A stretch of DNA of 64,000 bases from Glycine soja (lineage: Eukaryota > Streptophyta > Magnoliopsida > Fabales > Fabaceae): the NCBI RefSeq assembly GCF_004193775.1, contig NC_041002.1, forward strand, positions 10,328,485 through 10,392,484, read 5' to 3'. The position numbers were made by a program, and so were the translations under genes. The notes below the pieces were generated by a model. That model made no database searches, was not told the origin of the DNA, and saw only the letters and a program-made list of their open reading frames with translations. This document shows, one piece after another, positions 1 to 10,572 of this stretch. Position 1 is the first letter of the stretch. Every line of letters starts with the position of its first letter.

Positions 1-174
1 TGTCGATCCTGTGACCAGGAAAGCCGACGGTCCCCACAATAAGAAGTTAAGAACATATTTGGGGATTATCGCTCGTGATAAGCTCGATGTCACATATGAG
101 AATTGGAAGCAAGTCCCTGCTGCTCAGAAGGATTTGATATGGGAGGATATTCAGGTATTTTAGTTAAATCTTTG

Positions 175-1212
175 TGTGAATGTATGAATACATGATTTTG
201 ATGATGCCAAAGAAGAATCAAACAAGGTTGTTTCAAAGGATAAGCATTGCTTCAAGATTAATACAAGGTTGCTTCAACAAACAAAGCCTTGCTTCAAGAT
301 TAACTAAAGATCAAGCCTTGCCTCAAAACAAAGTGTTTCCAAGACATCCAAGGCTCTGGTAATAGATTACCAGGCAGTGTAATTGATTACCAGAAGACAA
401 TTTTGAAAAATAGCTGTTAAAAAAGGTTTTGAATTTGAATTTTGAACCTGTAATCGATGACCAAATGTTTGTAATCGATTACCAGCAACAGAACTCTTGA
501 AATTCAAATTCAAAACTCATGACCCTTCAAAATATAACTATGTAATCGATTACCAGAAACCTGTAACTGATTACCAGTGAAAAAATTCAAAAAAAGCTTT
601 TTTGAAAAGACATATCTCTTCAAACCATTTTGAAAAAGGCACGAAGGGCCTATATATATGTGTGTTTGATTCCAAAAAGCAAGAGAGAGATATTCCAAGA
701 GAACTTCATTGTCAAATGCTCTCTCAACAACTCTTGGGCAAACACTTGCAAATTTATTGAGAGTTCATCCAAGAACTTCAAATTGTATTGCCCACTCTAA
801 AGGGGAAAAATCTTTCTGTTCTTCTTAGAAAATCAATTGTAATCAAGAGACTAGTTGTCTCTTGAATTCCGAATTTCCTGAACACAAGGGAAAGGGATTC
901 CTTGGGTGTTCAAAAGTTGTAAAAATGATTTTTTTTACAAAGATAGTGTAAAATCTCAAGTGGGTTGCTTGAGGACTGGATGTAGGCATGGGAAGTGGCC
1001 GAACCAGTATAAATCAAGTTTGCATTGCTCTCTTCCCTTATCTCATTTATTTTATTGCAATCAATTTTGTCTTGCATGTTTAAAGAACATTATTAAATTG
1101 ATTGCTACTTCTTCTTCTGTATTCTGAGTCTATCATTTAGAAGGGGGTTAAAAGTTTGTTAGTGGGAAATTAATTCACCCCTTCTTAAGTTATTGAGGTC
1201 ACTTGTCCAACA
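175..1212 (+). mobile_element. Solo LTR E (copia/sirevirus-like), TSD CTTTG
   Basis: A 1038-bp LTR starts TGTGAATG and ends TTGTCCAACA. It is flanked by perfect 5-bp repeats CTTTG at 170-174 and 1213-1217, with no internal region, so it is a solo LTR left by recombination. It carries five or six intact or mutated copies of GTAATCGATTACCAG, a TATATATA box at 651-658, and near its 3' end the block GGCCGAACCAGTATAAATC that recurs in the other sirevirus-like LTRs here. It sits in intron 1 of the transposase pseudogene. Confidence 0.88.
651..658 (+). promoter_or_regulatory. TATA box of solo LTR E
   Basis: TATATATA lies downstream of the GTAATCGATTAC cluster, in the same place as the TATA box of related LTR H (58646-58653). 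Inferred core promoter. Confidence 0.5.
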
Positions 1213-2311
1213 CTTTGATTTTATTCATTGATAATAAAATTGTAATTTAGTAACAATACAATGTAATTTTTTGTTTGTGAGGCTGAATTTGATATTCCTG
1301 AAACATCTGATTAGAGGACAAAAAAGAAAATACATCAGATTATGGGGGAGCGGTGGAGACAATTCATGTCTGATTTGACGTTGAAATGGGCACTTGCAGC
1401 CGACAAGGAAAGTGTCGACGACACTGTATGCCAAAAGTATGGCATTAGCCAGGAGAAATAGGCCCAATTTTGCCAGAGTCGCAGAGACCCTTCGTTGGAG
1501 GTATCTAATTTGTGATTTTCATTGTTTTCAACTTTAAATTCACTTATTATAATACATTGTAATGATGAGTTTCATTAATATTTAATCTTTGCAAGATGTG
1601 CAGAAAAAGGCACAGGCCATCTAGAAGCAAAACATTACCCTCCACGGGTTATCTCCTGGGGGTTATGCATATTTAGAAAAGAAGTTGATGGATGAGAAGA
1701 CAAAGAAAAAATTGGAGGAAGCTGTTCAATCCTGAAGCACTGACATCATGATTGATCCTTCTTCTCCCATCAGATGACACGTCAAATGGAAGATGGCCCA
1801 CACGAAGAAAACTGGCCAGATGACGTCTGAGGTAGCAAAGCAAATTGATGACAAGATTGTAAGTCACATTTAATTAATAATTGTAATTATTTATGTTTAT
1901 TGTATGATTGAGTAAACCAATAAATGTGTTCTTTATAGGATTCATTGGAGGAGCAGGTGTCACAGGATTCCTTTGTCGCCCATGGACGTCAGGATGTACT
2001 GACTACTGCCATTGGGCGACCAGAACACCCCAGTCGTGTGCGTGCTGCTGGAGCCGGTGTGACGATCAAGCAATACTTTGGACTGGCTCCATGAACCTCT
2101 CACACTTCTTCCTCCGTGGCTCCCGAAGACATAGAGCAGCTGACTCGACATCTAATGTTATCCATCAGCCAGATGCAATCCTAGTTTCAGTCACAGATGC
2201 AATCACAGGAACTTGTACTGCCTCCGGAGCCTGAGGTTTGTCCTTCAACTGCTCGTGTCAGCACAAAGGAGAGTTATGTTGATCCCTTAGGGAACGATCC
2301 AGACACAGGTG

Positions 2312-2726
2312 TGTGGAAGCAATGCTTTCCAAGATTATTTTGATGATGCCAAAGACTCAAGTCTAGAATCAAGAGTCAAGCAAGTTCCAAGAATCAAAAA
2401 GTCATTCAATCAAAGCAATTATTTTGATGATGCCAAAGACTCAAGTCTAGAATCAAGAGTCAAGCAAGTTCCAAGAATCAAAGAGTTGTTCAATCAAGAA
2501 TCAAGATTCAAGTAAAGAATCAAGTGAAGGCTCAAGATATGCAAGAACATTAAGATAAGTATTAAAAGAGTTTTTCAAAATATTGAATAGCACAATTTTG
2601 TTCAAGAGAATTTTTCGAAAGAAAATTATTTTACCGAGAGTTTTACTCTCTGGTAATCAATTACCAGAGGGCAGTAATCAATTACCAGTAGCCAATATTC
2701 TTTTCAAACTGATTTACAAAGCAGTA
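2312..2726 (+). repeat. Truncated LTR fragment L, same family as A
   Basis: Starts TGTGGAAGCAATGC and matches, in plus orientation, the first part of the LTR of element A: GATGATGCCAAAGACTC, then CAAGTTCCAAGAATCAA, then two ATCAATTACCAG copies and TTACAAAGCAGT. Similarity stops near 2726, so the rest of the LTR is missing. No TSD can be assigned. It lies head to head with element A, 51 bp away. Confidence 0.75.
2334..2501 (+). repeat. 84-bp tandem duplication in LTR fragment L
   Basis: Two nearly identical 84-bp units (2334-2417, 2418-2501) each begin ATTATTTTGATGATGCC. They differ at only a few positions. LTR A has one copy of this segment, so the duplication is private to L. Confidence 0.85.
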
Positions 2727-2777
2727 CCTTGCAAGTTGCAAATACAAACACATAAATTTTCTCCAAAATAAAGATCA
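2727..2777. other. Short low-copy strip and TSD of element A
   Basis: AT-rich sequence of no recognised family between fragment L and element A. It ends with GATCA (2773-2777), the TSD of A. Its continuation on the far side of the nest starts at 46348. Confidence 0.6.
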
Positions 2778-4247
2778 TGTTGGATCGAGTGGCCTCAGAA
2801 TAATTAAGAAGAGGGGGGTTGAATTAATTATGAACGTGTCTTGACTAATTAAAATTTTATCCTTCTTAATGTTACTAGATTCAATTAGGCTTTACTACTA
2901 AGTTATAAGAAAGTAAAGAACAGAAACAATAACTTAACCAAAAGTAAAGCAGAAATAAAAAAATGTACAGCGTAAAAATAAAGATTGTAAGGAAGAAGAA
3001 AGCAAACACAAGATTTATACTAGTTCGGTCACAACCTATGCCTACATACAGTCCCCAAGCAACCCACGGTTCTTGAGATTTCCAATAAGCTTGTAAAATC
3101 CTTTACAAGCAAAGAGCCATAAAGGATGTACCCTCCCTTCTTCTCTTTGAACAACCAAGTAGATGTACCCTCTACTCGAAGCGAACCACAAAGGATGTAC
3201 CCTCCCTTGTGTTCACTATTACAACCAAGAAGCTACCCGCTTCTTACACAGAATTCTCAGACGGTTAGTTCTTTGAATTCTTTTGACAAGAGAGAGAAGG
3301 AATGAAAAAAAAAGAATTCTCAGACGGTTAGTTCTTTGAATTCTTTTGGCAAGAAGGAGAAGGAATGAAGAAAAAGAATAGCACAAGTTTTTGGCCAATG
3401 AACTTTTCTTGACAAAGAAAGTATTGAACAAAAACTCTTAGCAGAATGCTTAGAATGAATGAAAGAAATCTATTTTTAAAATTCGTGCCATGGTCACATA
3501 TTTATAGCCATTTGATGGATCAAGTTAAAAGTTGTGACTCTTGGCAATTTCTTCAAAACTAGTCACTTTAAAAGTTGTGGCTCTTTTGAAAAACTAGTCA
3601 CTTTAAAAGTTGTGACTCTTAAAAAATCTTTAGAAACTAGTCACTTTAAGAATTATGACTTTTGGTAATTTATTTTTCAAAATAAGTCATCGGTAATCGA
3701 TTACCATCATAGTGTAATCGATTACACATCAACAGATGTGACTCTTCGTGTTTAAATTTGAAAATCAAAACGTTTAGAAACACTGGTAATCGATTACATA
3801 TATTGTGTAATCGATTACACAAGTTTGAAAATTTTTTATCACAAGTTGTGACTCTTGAAATTTGAAATCTAACATTTTAAAACATTGGTAATCGATTACA
3901 TGCTCATGGTATCGATTACTGCTTTGTAAATCAGTTTGAAAAGAATGTTGGCTACTGGTAATCAATTACTGCCTTCTGGTAATCGATTACCAGAGCGTAA
4001 AACTCTTGGTAAATGATTTTTCTTTCAAAAAATTCTCTTGAACAAAATTGTGCTATTCAATACTTTGGAAAACTCTTTTAATACTTATCTTAATGGTTCT
4101 TGCATATCTTGAGTCTTCTCTTGATTCTTTACTTGGATCTTGATTCTTGATTGAACAACTCTTTGATTCTTGAAACTTGCTTGACTCTTGATTCTTGAGT
4201 TGAGTCTTTGGCATCATCAAAATAGGCTTGGAAGCTTCGCTTCCGCA
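2778..4247 (-). repeat. 3' LTR of element A
   Basis: 1470 bp. In the element's sense it begins TGCGGAAGCGAAGCTTCC and ends GATCCAACA. It holds a GTAATCGATTAC cluster at about 3690-4000 and a TATAAATA box on the minus strand at 3499-3506. It carries about 43 bp (near 2960-3005) that the 5' LTR lacks. Confidence 0.88.
3499..3506 (-). promoter_or_regulatory. TATA box in 3' LTR of A
   Basis: TATAAATA on the minus strand; the matching site in the 5' LTR is at 45638-45645. Inferred core promoter of the element. Confidence 0.55.
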
Positions 4248-4442
4248 ATCTCCCCCTTTTTGATGATGACAATCCTGTAATCAAGAGAATGTATGCAAGT
4301 TTTGTTCTATCGTTCACTCATCTTTCTCCCCCTTTCTTTTTGAATTCATGCTTAATTTTAAAACTTTGAAAATATAATATCTTGATTTCTAAAATACCCA
4401 TTTTCTCTCCCCCTTTGGCAACATCAAAAAGCCAAAGTGCGT
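4248..4442 (-). promoter_or_regulatory. Polypurine tract and repeated PPT-like motifs of A
   Basis: On the minus strand AAAAAGGGGGAGATT abuts the 3' LTR: this is the primer for plus-strand synthesis. Two more AAAGGGGGAGA motifs lie at about 4322-4341 and 4403-4417. The distal one follows a stem-loop with 7-bp arms CTTTGGC and GCCAAAG. Repeated PPTs are a described sirevirus trait. Confidence 0.75.
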
Positions 4443-4708
4443 AAAATAAAATCATACATAAATAATTTTAAAGCATAATTTGAATAACACCAAATTTAAA
4501 TACAAACCACTAGTCATATATCATCAACATAACCAAGTCTAAGCACAAAACATAAACATCTAAGTGCAAAATAAATAAAAGCATCAAGTTTATTCATAAT
4601 TAACTAAGTACCAAATACTTAACACATAACCAATGTTCAGAGAATAATATCATAAAACATAGCCAAATACACGGCTTAAACTTAAAATATAATAATAATC
4701 TAAATCTA
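4443..4708. other. 3' untranslated region of A
   Basis: AT-rich sequence between ORF2 and the PPT motifs. I see no gene or repeat in it. Confidence 0.6.
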
Positions 4709-5853
4709 TCAAGATGGTGGTGGAAGGTCTAAGCACTGACGAACAAAACTCACATCCTCCTCAAGCTTGGTGATGCGTGTATCCATTCTTGCAAATTGAG
4801 CATCCATGGCATCAATATGGTTGTCCAATAAGTCAAAGTGCTCACCGATGAAAGTGTGGAGTCCATCCAATCTGTCAAGAATGTTGTGCATAAGAGATGA
4901 AGAATCATCTCTCTAAGGAGGTGGTGATGGAGAGCGGTCTGCTGCGGCCTGTGCAAGAGCGTCCTTCTTTACCCAAGAACCATCCCTCTCTTTGCGGTAT
5001 CCAAACGAGGAGACCACATTCGTATCGATAGAGAAAGATCTCTTGACTTTAACAAAGGGCTTAGAGTCAAGAGGGACATTAAAATGATGCAGAAACAAGG
5101 TGATCAGATGGGGATATGGAAGTGGAGCATTTGATCGCAATGCCTTATGCATGCGATATCTAACAAGATGGGCCCAGTCGATTTGATGACCGGTTAAGAA
5201 AACCCACATAATTATCGAATCTTCCTCAGAAACCTGTGCAAGGTTGGATGATCAAGGAAGTAGGATGCACACAATCAGGTAGTGCATGATGTAGTATTCA
5301 AATGCCAATGATCCGGCAAGAAGCCTTCCGGTCATATCCGCTTGATTGGTGCAAACCAATCGGCGGTCATTAGAAACAGAAAAGTCAAACTTCCAATCAT
5401 CATCAAGTGTACCTTCAAACGGTACACCATTACTAGATAACTGGGTGAGTTCAAAGAAAAGGGACTGGTCTATGACCATCTTAATCCCATATACCTTGGA
5501 AATCAAGGAATCTTCTTGAATTTCTAAGTTAGAATAAAAGGATCTAACTAATTTAGGATAAAAAGAAGTTTCATGGAAATAAATTGGATTAATCCAGAAT
5601 TTTGAAATGCTTGAAAACAATCAAACACTTCATCATCAAAGAAAGCTAAGTCTACAAACTTAGGGTCGATAATGGAACGAGAAGAGAAAAGGGAATTGTA
5701 TCGGATACATTGTTCTTCCGAGGAAAACAACGTAGGAGATGATATGGAGGAAGGAATTTGTGTTGTCTGTGCTTTGGATGCTCCGTGGCTTCAAGTTTCG
5801 GTGACTGAGGAGGAAGTCGAAACACCCTTTCGCTTCTTCGATGGTTCTTCCAT
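4709..5853 (-). pseudogene. ORF2 of A: PF20167-like 'putative plant transposon protein'
   Basis: Broken copy of the accessory protein better preserved in D (10573-11710). The ATG at 5853 is followed by a basic, nuclear-signal-like KKRKG and a Ser-rich stretch. The central domain includes VRSFYSNL, DQSLFFELTQL and RRLVCTNQADMTGRLLAGSL, then QIDWAHLVRYRMHKALRSNA. The C-terminus is a probable coiled coil (LDNHIDAMDAQFARMDTRIT) ending in DLPPPS. Breaks: an early TGA near 5797, a frameshift near 5570, and stops near 5250 and 4913. It lies where sireviruses may carry an env-like ORF, but I see no signal peptide or membrane anchor. The family call is by pattern. Function is unknown. Confidence 0.7.
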
Positions 5854-6601
5854 TTGAGGGAGTTTTTGGAAGTTTTGATTGGTGGAGATGAAAGAAAATG
5901 AAAAATGATGAATTTTGGGCTTTGTGGGACATGATTTGGTCAAGAATTGAAGGAGAAATCGAGTTCTGAAGTTTAGGGATTTTAGGGTCGCGTTGTTGCA
6001 GAAATCGCGTCTTAATGGTTTCTAAAAATTTCGAATTTATAGGCAAAGACACTCTGTAATCGATTATAGGAATGTTGTAATCGATTACACTTAGCCTAAT
6101 TGCATGTAATCAATTACATGTGAAGGTAATTGATTACCAGACACTATTTCCTAAGACTAAGTGCTAATTGACTATCAACACTTACCAAGATGAATTTTTG
6201 TTAACATAGAAGGTTTTATCGTATCAAAATAATTTTATTTGAAATAAAATATAATAATTTTGAAAAGCATAAAAAAATATTTTGAACAATCAATCAAGTA
6301 ATCCAAACACATCAAACAAGAATTATACAAGGATTGAAGGATATAGAACACAACCATCATCAAGCATTCAGATTTGTTAAAGGTAATTTAAAACTTGGAA
6401 AGTTTAAAGAAAACAATCAATCATTTTAAAAGCAATCCCAAACCAATAAAAAACATGTTAGTCATCATGTTAACAATTTAATTCAAAATTAATGAACTGA
6501 ACCACTTAATTGAGTAATTGGATAAGATAATACCTTTTCGTGATTGGAATGTTTGATCTTCATCATCGGAATGAAATGGAAATTAGATTGCCATCTTGAT
6601 T
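5854..6601. other. Spacer between gag and ORF2 of A
   Basis: AT-rich spacer with no gene. It contains the ORF2 promoter (6035-6137). In an autonomous copia element this is where protease, integrase, RT and RNase H would lie; no trace of them is visible. Confidence 0.65.
6035..6137 (-). promoter_or_regulatory. Internal LTR-like promoter of ORF2 in A
   Basis: On the minus strand four GTAATCGATTAC-type palindromes (6126-6137, 6106-6117, 6077-6088, 6056-6067) precede TATAAAT (6041-6035). The TATA box is 188 nt before the ORF2 ATG. The same arrangement and the same 188-nt distance occur in D. The layout copies that of the LTR (palindromes, then TATA). Confidence 0.6.
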
Positions 6602-7705
6602 TTAATCCCTTTGAGTGATGTCCTCTTCACTATCATAGTCTTTTGCTAAAAGATTGATTTCTTCCTTTTCAGATCCTTCGGATGAATCATTATCATCCCA
6701 AGCGATGTAAGCCTTCTTGGTCCTTCTTTCTTCATGACTTTTCTTATCACTCTTCTCAGGCCATTGCTCGTTTGAGGGACAATTTGCTTTGATGTGACCA
6801 AGTTGGTTGCACTTGTAGCATCTAAGAGTTGGAGAGCCTTCTTGGAATCTTTTTTCATGGTTGAAATTTTGACGCCTCTCAATTCTTCTATTCTTGACAA
6901 ATTTGTGAAACTTCTTCACAAAGAGTGAGAAGTCTTCTTCATCTTCTGATTCTTCATCTTCATTTTCCTCTTGCATTGATGAGGAGGCTTTTAGTGCTAT
7001 GCTTCATTTCCTCTTGTCAGTTTCTTCATTTTGATTTAGCCATTGAAGTTCCATCTCATGTTCCTGTAATTTGCCAAAAAGTGTGGCAAGAGACATAGAA
7101 GAAAGATCTTTACTTTCAGAAATGGCAATTACCTTGGGCTGCCATTCCCTACTTAAGCATTTCAAAACTTTATTAATTAAATCTTCATTAGGAGAGGTTT
7201 TTCCTAAGGAGGCAAGGTGATTAACTATGTGTGTGAATCTTTTCTGCATGCTTTGAATGTTCTCATTTGTGTTCATCCTAAAGAGTTCATATTCATGGGT
7301 TAGTGTATTAATCCTAGATCTCTTAACATCAGTTGTGCCTTCATGTGTGAGTTGAAGTGTGTCCCACATCTCCTTAGCACTTGTGTAGTTTGAGATTCTA
7401 AAATATTCATATATTCCTAGGGCAGAAGTAATAATGTTTTTGGCTTTAAGATTATATTGAACTCTTCTTCTATCTTCTTTAGACCATTTATCTCTTGGTT
7501 TTTCTATTGTTGTGCCTGTTGATGTGCTTCCATCTATTATGGAGGGAACATAAGGTCCTATTTCTATGGCTTCCCAAATGTTGTAGTCTAGGGCTTCAAT
7601 AAAGATTTGTATTCGGGTTTTCCAGTAGTGGTAACCCTAACCATTAAAGATAGGTGGCCTATGGATGGAGTTTCCTTCGGGAAATAGAAAATTTGAGGAG
7701 GCCAT
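6602..7705 (-). pseudogene. gag: gag of element A (copia type, UBN2/DUF4219-like)
   Basis: Capsid-nucleocapsid gene in one frame from ATG 7705 to 6602, about 367 codons. The N-terminus is the copia gag domain (WKTRIQIFIEALDYNIWEAI). The middle has MWDTLQLTHEGTTDVKRSRI and RFTHIVNHLASLGKTSPNED. Near the C-terminus a CCHC zinc knuckle (CYKCNQLGHIKANC) should bind RNA. Two in-frame stops break it, one near 7642 and one at 7004-7006; there is no frameshift. The start directly follows the PBS. No protease follows. The copy in D is homologous. Confidence 0.85.
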
Positions 7706-7740
7706 TGATCTTGAAGTTGTGAAACTTTTCTCGAGATACC

Positions 7741-7755
7741 TGCTCTGATACCACT
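7741..7755 (-). other. Primer binding site of A (initiator Met tRNA)
   Basis: The minus strand reads AGTGGTATCAGAGCA directly after the 5' LTR end; TGGTATCAGAGC pairs with the 3' end of plant initiator-Met tRNA. It fixes the strand and the LTR boundary. Confidence 0.9.
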
Positions 7756-7999
7756 TGTTGGATCAAGTGGCCTCGGAATAATTAAGAAGGGGGGGTTGAA
7801 TTAATTATGAACGTGTCTTGACTAATTAAAAATTTATCATTCTTAATGTTACTAGATTTAATTAGGCTTTACTACTAAGTTATAAGAAAGTAAAGAACAG
7901 AAACAATAACTTAACCAAAAGTAAAGCGGAAATAAAAAAGTGCAAACACAAGATTTATACTGGTTCGGCCACAACCCGTGCCTACGTCCAGTCCCTAAG
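7756..7999 (-). repeat. 5' LTR of A, 3'-terminal part
   Basis: 244 bp matching 2778-3055 with a 43-bp gap, ended by insertion of element C. CTAAG at 7995-7999 is the left TSD of C. The LTR resumes at 45102. Confidence 0.88.
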
Positions 8000-9065
8000 T
8001 GTCATACCCTAATTTTGTCCGGGGACCTTTGCTTGTCGGCATGCAACCTTCATTTGACCACCTCAAAATGTTTAACACCCATCTTTGTGGAATCCGTAAA
8101 GTTCCGAGATGTTTCGAGAAGAAACTGATCAAAAACATGAAAACGGAAGTGTATTTAGCAAAGTGGGGTGTGTGCAAATAAACTGTTACACTCTAATTTT
8201 ATCCGAGGACCATTGTTGATCGCTTCGAAAGGCTTAACACTCATCGCGGTGGAATCCGTAAAGTTTCGTGAGATTTTGGAAAGAAAACGACAAAATACAC
8301 AAAAATGGGGGGGGGGTGAACTTATCAAGATAGGGGTGTAAATAGCAATTTGAATCTAGGACCTTCCAGAGCATTTTGGAAGTTGGGTTGCTTAAGGAGG
8401 AAGCAACAAGGCGGCAAGCTCCTCCACGTTGTTGAAAAATGGTTTCCGGGGCTTCCGTAATGCTTCCGTAAAATTTCCAAAAACCTTGGGTAAGCATATT
8501 TCACTTAACATTGGTGAAAGGGAAGAGAAAAAAAAGATGAAAATCAAATCCGAAACACTTCCGTAAGGCTTCCGTAACTTTTCCGTAAAGTACGAAAAGG
8601 GGGGTGAACTTAGTAATTGGGGTGCACTTAGAAATCTTCCTCAAGAAGCCTCTGGGCGGCAAGCACCTCCCTTTTTCCTTATAAATAGGGGAGGGGGGCT
8701 GTTTCAAAATATTATGGACCCCTTGGCTATGCATTTCGGCTGTTTTGGGTGAAAAAATGTGTTTCGTGAAGAAAATCCAAGCCGAGGTGCTTCCGTAACG
8801 CTTCCGTGAGCATTCTGTGGAAATTCTTCATCGTTCTTCACCGTTCTTTGTTCGTTCTTTGTCGTTCTTGAGTCTTCCACCGGTAAGTTCCCGAAATTGA
8901 ATCTTTCAATTCATTCTATGCACCCTTAGTGGTCCCTACTTGTTTTGTGTACTTGTACTTTAATTTCGCTTACTTTCAGTTTTCTTTTCTTCTGCTTAAA
9001 CGAGCTTTTAACCGTTTATTTAAGCCGTTTTCTCACCTAATAAATGATAAAATGAATTTCAACCG
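8000..9065 (+). repeat. 5' LTR of C, first part
   Basis: Matches 43005-44064 of the 3' LTR. It contains TATAAATA at 8680-8687 before a G-rich run. It is ended by element D; AACCG at 9061-9065 is the left TSD of D. Confidence 0.88.
8680..8687 (+). promoter_or_regulatory. TATA box in 5' LTR of C
   Basis: CTTATAAATAGGGGAGGGG. The same box is at 43691-43698 in the 3' LTR and, on the other strand, in both LTRs of B. Inferred core promoter. Confidence 0.6.
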
Positions 9066-10131
9066 TGCTAGACAAATGGCCTTAGTTATCTTAAGAAAGG
9101 GGGTTGAATTAAGATACAAAGACTATTCCCCAATTAAAATTTCACTCTCTCTTTTTAGATTAACAATGCACCCTTAACATGAATTACTCAAAAGACAATT
9201 CAAAATAAACTTCTTTCAAGCCAAAGATAAATAGCAATAAATAAAAGAAGTTTAAGGGAAGAGAGAAATCCAAACTTGATTTATACTGGTTTGGCCACTT
9301 CCCGTGCCTACGTCCAATCCTCAAGCAACCCACTTGAGATTTTCCACTCTCTTTGTAAAACTCCTTTTACAAAGTCTGAACCACACAGGGACAACCCTTC
9401 CCTTGTGTTCAGGAATCGTTTACAACAAGAGACCATCAGTCTCTTAATCCCTTTTCAGAAGTAAGAAGAAGAGAAGAAGAAATCTCTCTTGAAAGAGAGA
9501 GATTGTACAATGAAGATCAATCAAAATTCCTTATTGAATATGCAAGTGTTTGACCAAGGAATTTTTTTGAGAGGATGAGACATTTTAGTTCAGAAAAAAT
9601 TCTCTTAATCTTTTGAGAGGATAAAACTTTTTGGGCAATAGAAACTCTTTTTTTTTAATTCGTGATTCCAAGTCACATATAAATAGACATTTGATGGCCA
9701 TTCATAAACCATTTGAAAAGTTGTGACTCTTGGAAATAATTTTCTGAAATTCTCCTCTGGTAATCGATTACAAGATTTATTAACTGCTGGTAATCGATTA
9801 CCAATATTGTGTAATCGATTACACAGTCTAAAATTTGAATTCAAATTTTAATAGCTGTTGTAAACCATTCTTGGCCACTGGTAATCGATTACATCCTCTG
9901 GTAATCGATTACCAGAGAGTAAATCTCTTGAAAAAAACTTTTTAACTTAAATTTCTTGGCCAAACGTTTTGCTATTTCAATTAGGAATTCCCTTCTTAAA
10001 TACTAGTGATCTTCTTGATGTTGTATCTTGTATTCTTGAATCATTGTCTTGAATTAAACTTGAGAAGCGCATTTTCATCAAATCATCACGATCATCATCC
10101 AAACATCAAAGACAAAGGCTTTGCTTCTACA
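9066..10131 (-). repeat. 3' LTR of element D
   Basis: 1066 bp; in element sense TGTAGAAGC...TTGTCTAGCA. It lacks about 41 bp near 9770 that the 5' LTR has. Contains several GTAATCGATTAC copies at about 9758-9915. Confidence 0.88.
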
Positions 10132-10317
10132 ATCTCCCCCTTTTCAATGATGACAATTTAATTCCTGAAATCAAGATACAAGCAATGTATATGCATGATA
10201 TATTGCGTTCACTCCCCCTATGTTTTGGAATTGATGATCACTTGATTTCTAAGCTTTTTCTAAGCTTCTCTACCACCCCACTTTTCTCCCCCTTTGGCAA
10301 CATCAAAAAGCCAAAGT
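10132..10317 (-). promoter_or_regulatory. Polypurine tract, PPT-like repeat and stem-loop of D
   Basis: Minus strand GAAAAGGGGGAGAT abuts the 3' LTR. A second AAAGGGGGAGAA lies at about 10284-10297 behind the same stem-loop as in A: 7-bp arms CTTTGGC and GCCAAAG with an 11-nt loop. About 30 nt here are identical in A and D although the surrounding sequence differs. Confidence 0.75.
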
Positions 10318-10572
10318 TCGTGGGAATCAATATTAGATAATATAATGAAGTGGACAAAGATCAATCATAAGTCATAACCAAACATGAGCAAATCATTAAT
10401 AAGTCATAATCAAATTATAATCCAAACAGTCATAATTAAAAACCACATTGAATCTAATCATAAAATACTAAAGTCCAAATACCAAAAGATAAATAAAGTG
10501 CAGAAAATGATAACTTAAATACCATAGCCAAAATACACGGCTTATAAGAAAAAGAAATTTAGAAACTAAACT
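10318..10572. other. 3' untranslated region of D
   Basis: AT-rich, no gene or repeat seen. Confidence 0.55.

Larger units (their letters stand above)
2..2311 (+). pseudogene. Plant transposase (Ptta/En/Spm type), broken, four exons
   Basis: A spliced reading frame gives the plant Ptta/En/Spm-type transposase (PF03004-like), a protein of CACTA-related DNA transposons. Exons are about 2-154, 1282-1500, 1595-1858 and 1939-2311. Recognisable stretches are KLRTYLGIIARDKLDVTYEN in exon 1, GERWRQFMSDLTLKWALAAD in exon 2 and HVKWKMAHTKKTGQMTSEVA in exon 3. Exons 1, 2 and 3 are whole codons long (51, 73, 88), and GT donors follow exons 1-3. The acceptor before exon 3 reads CAA where CAG is expected. 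In-frame stops lie at 1312, 1459, 1733, 1775 and 2092. The first intron holds solo LTR E, and the 3' end is cut by LTR fragment L. The start lies outside the window. It is certainly non-functional. Confidence 0.8.

Noticed and set aside
4709..5853. Calling ORF2 a sirevirus envelope gene
   Set aside because: The position fits, but I see no signal peptide, fusion peptide or membrane anchor, and the basic N-terminus suggests a nuclear protein.
5672..5857. Plus-strand open frame over ORF2 of A
   Set aside because: Antisense shadow of the ORF2 N-terminus.
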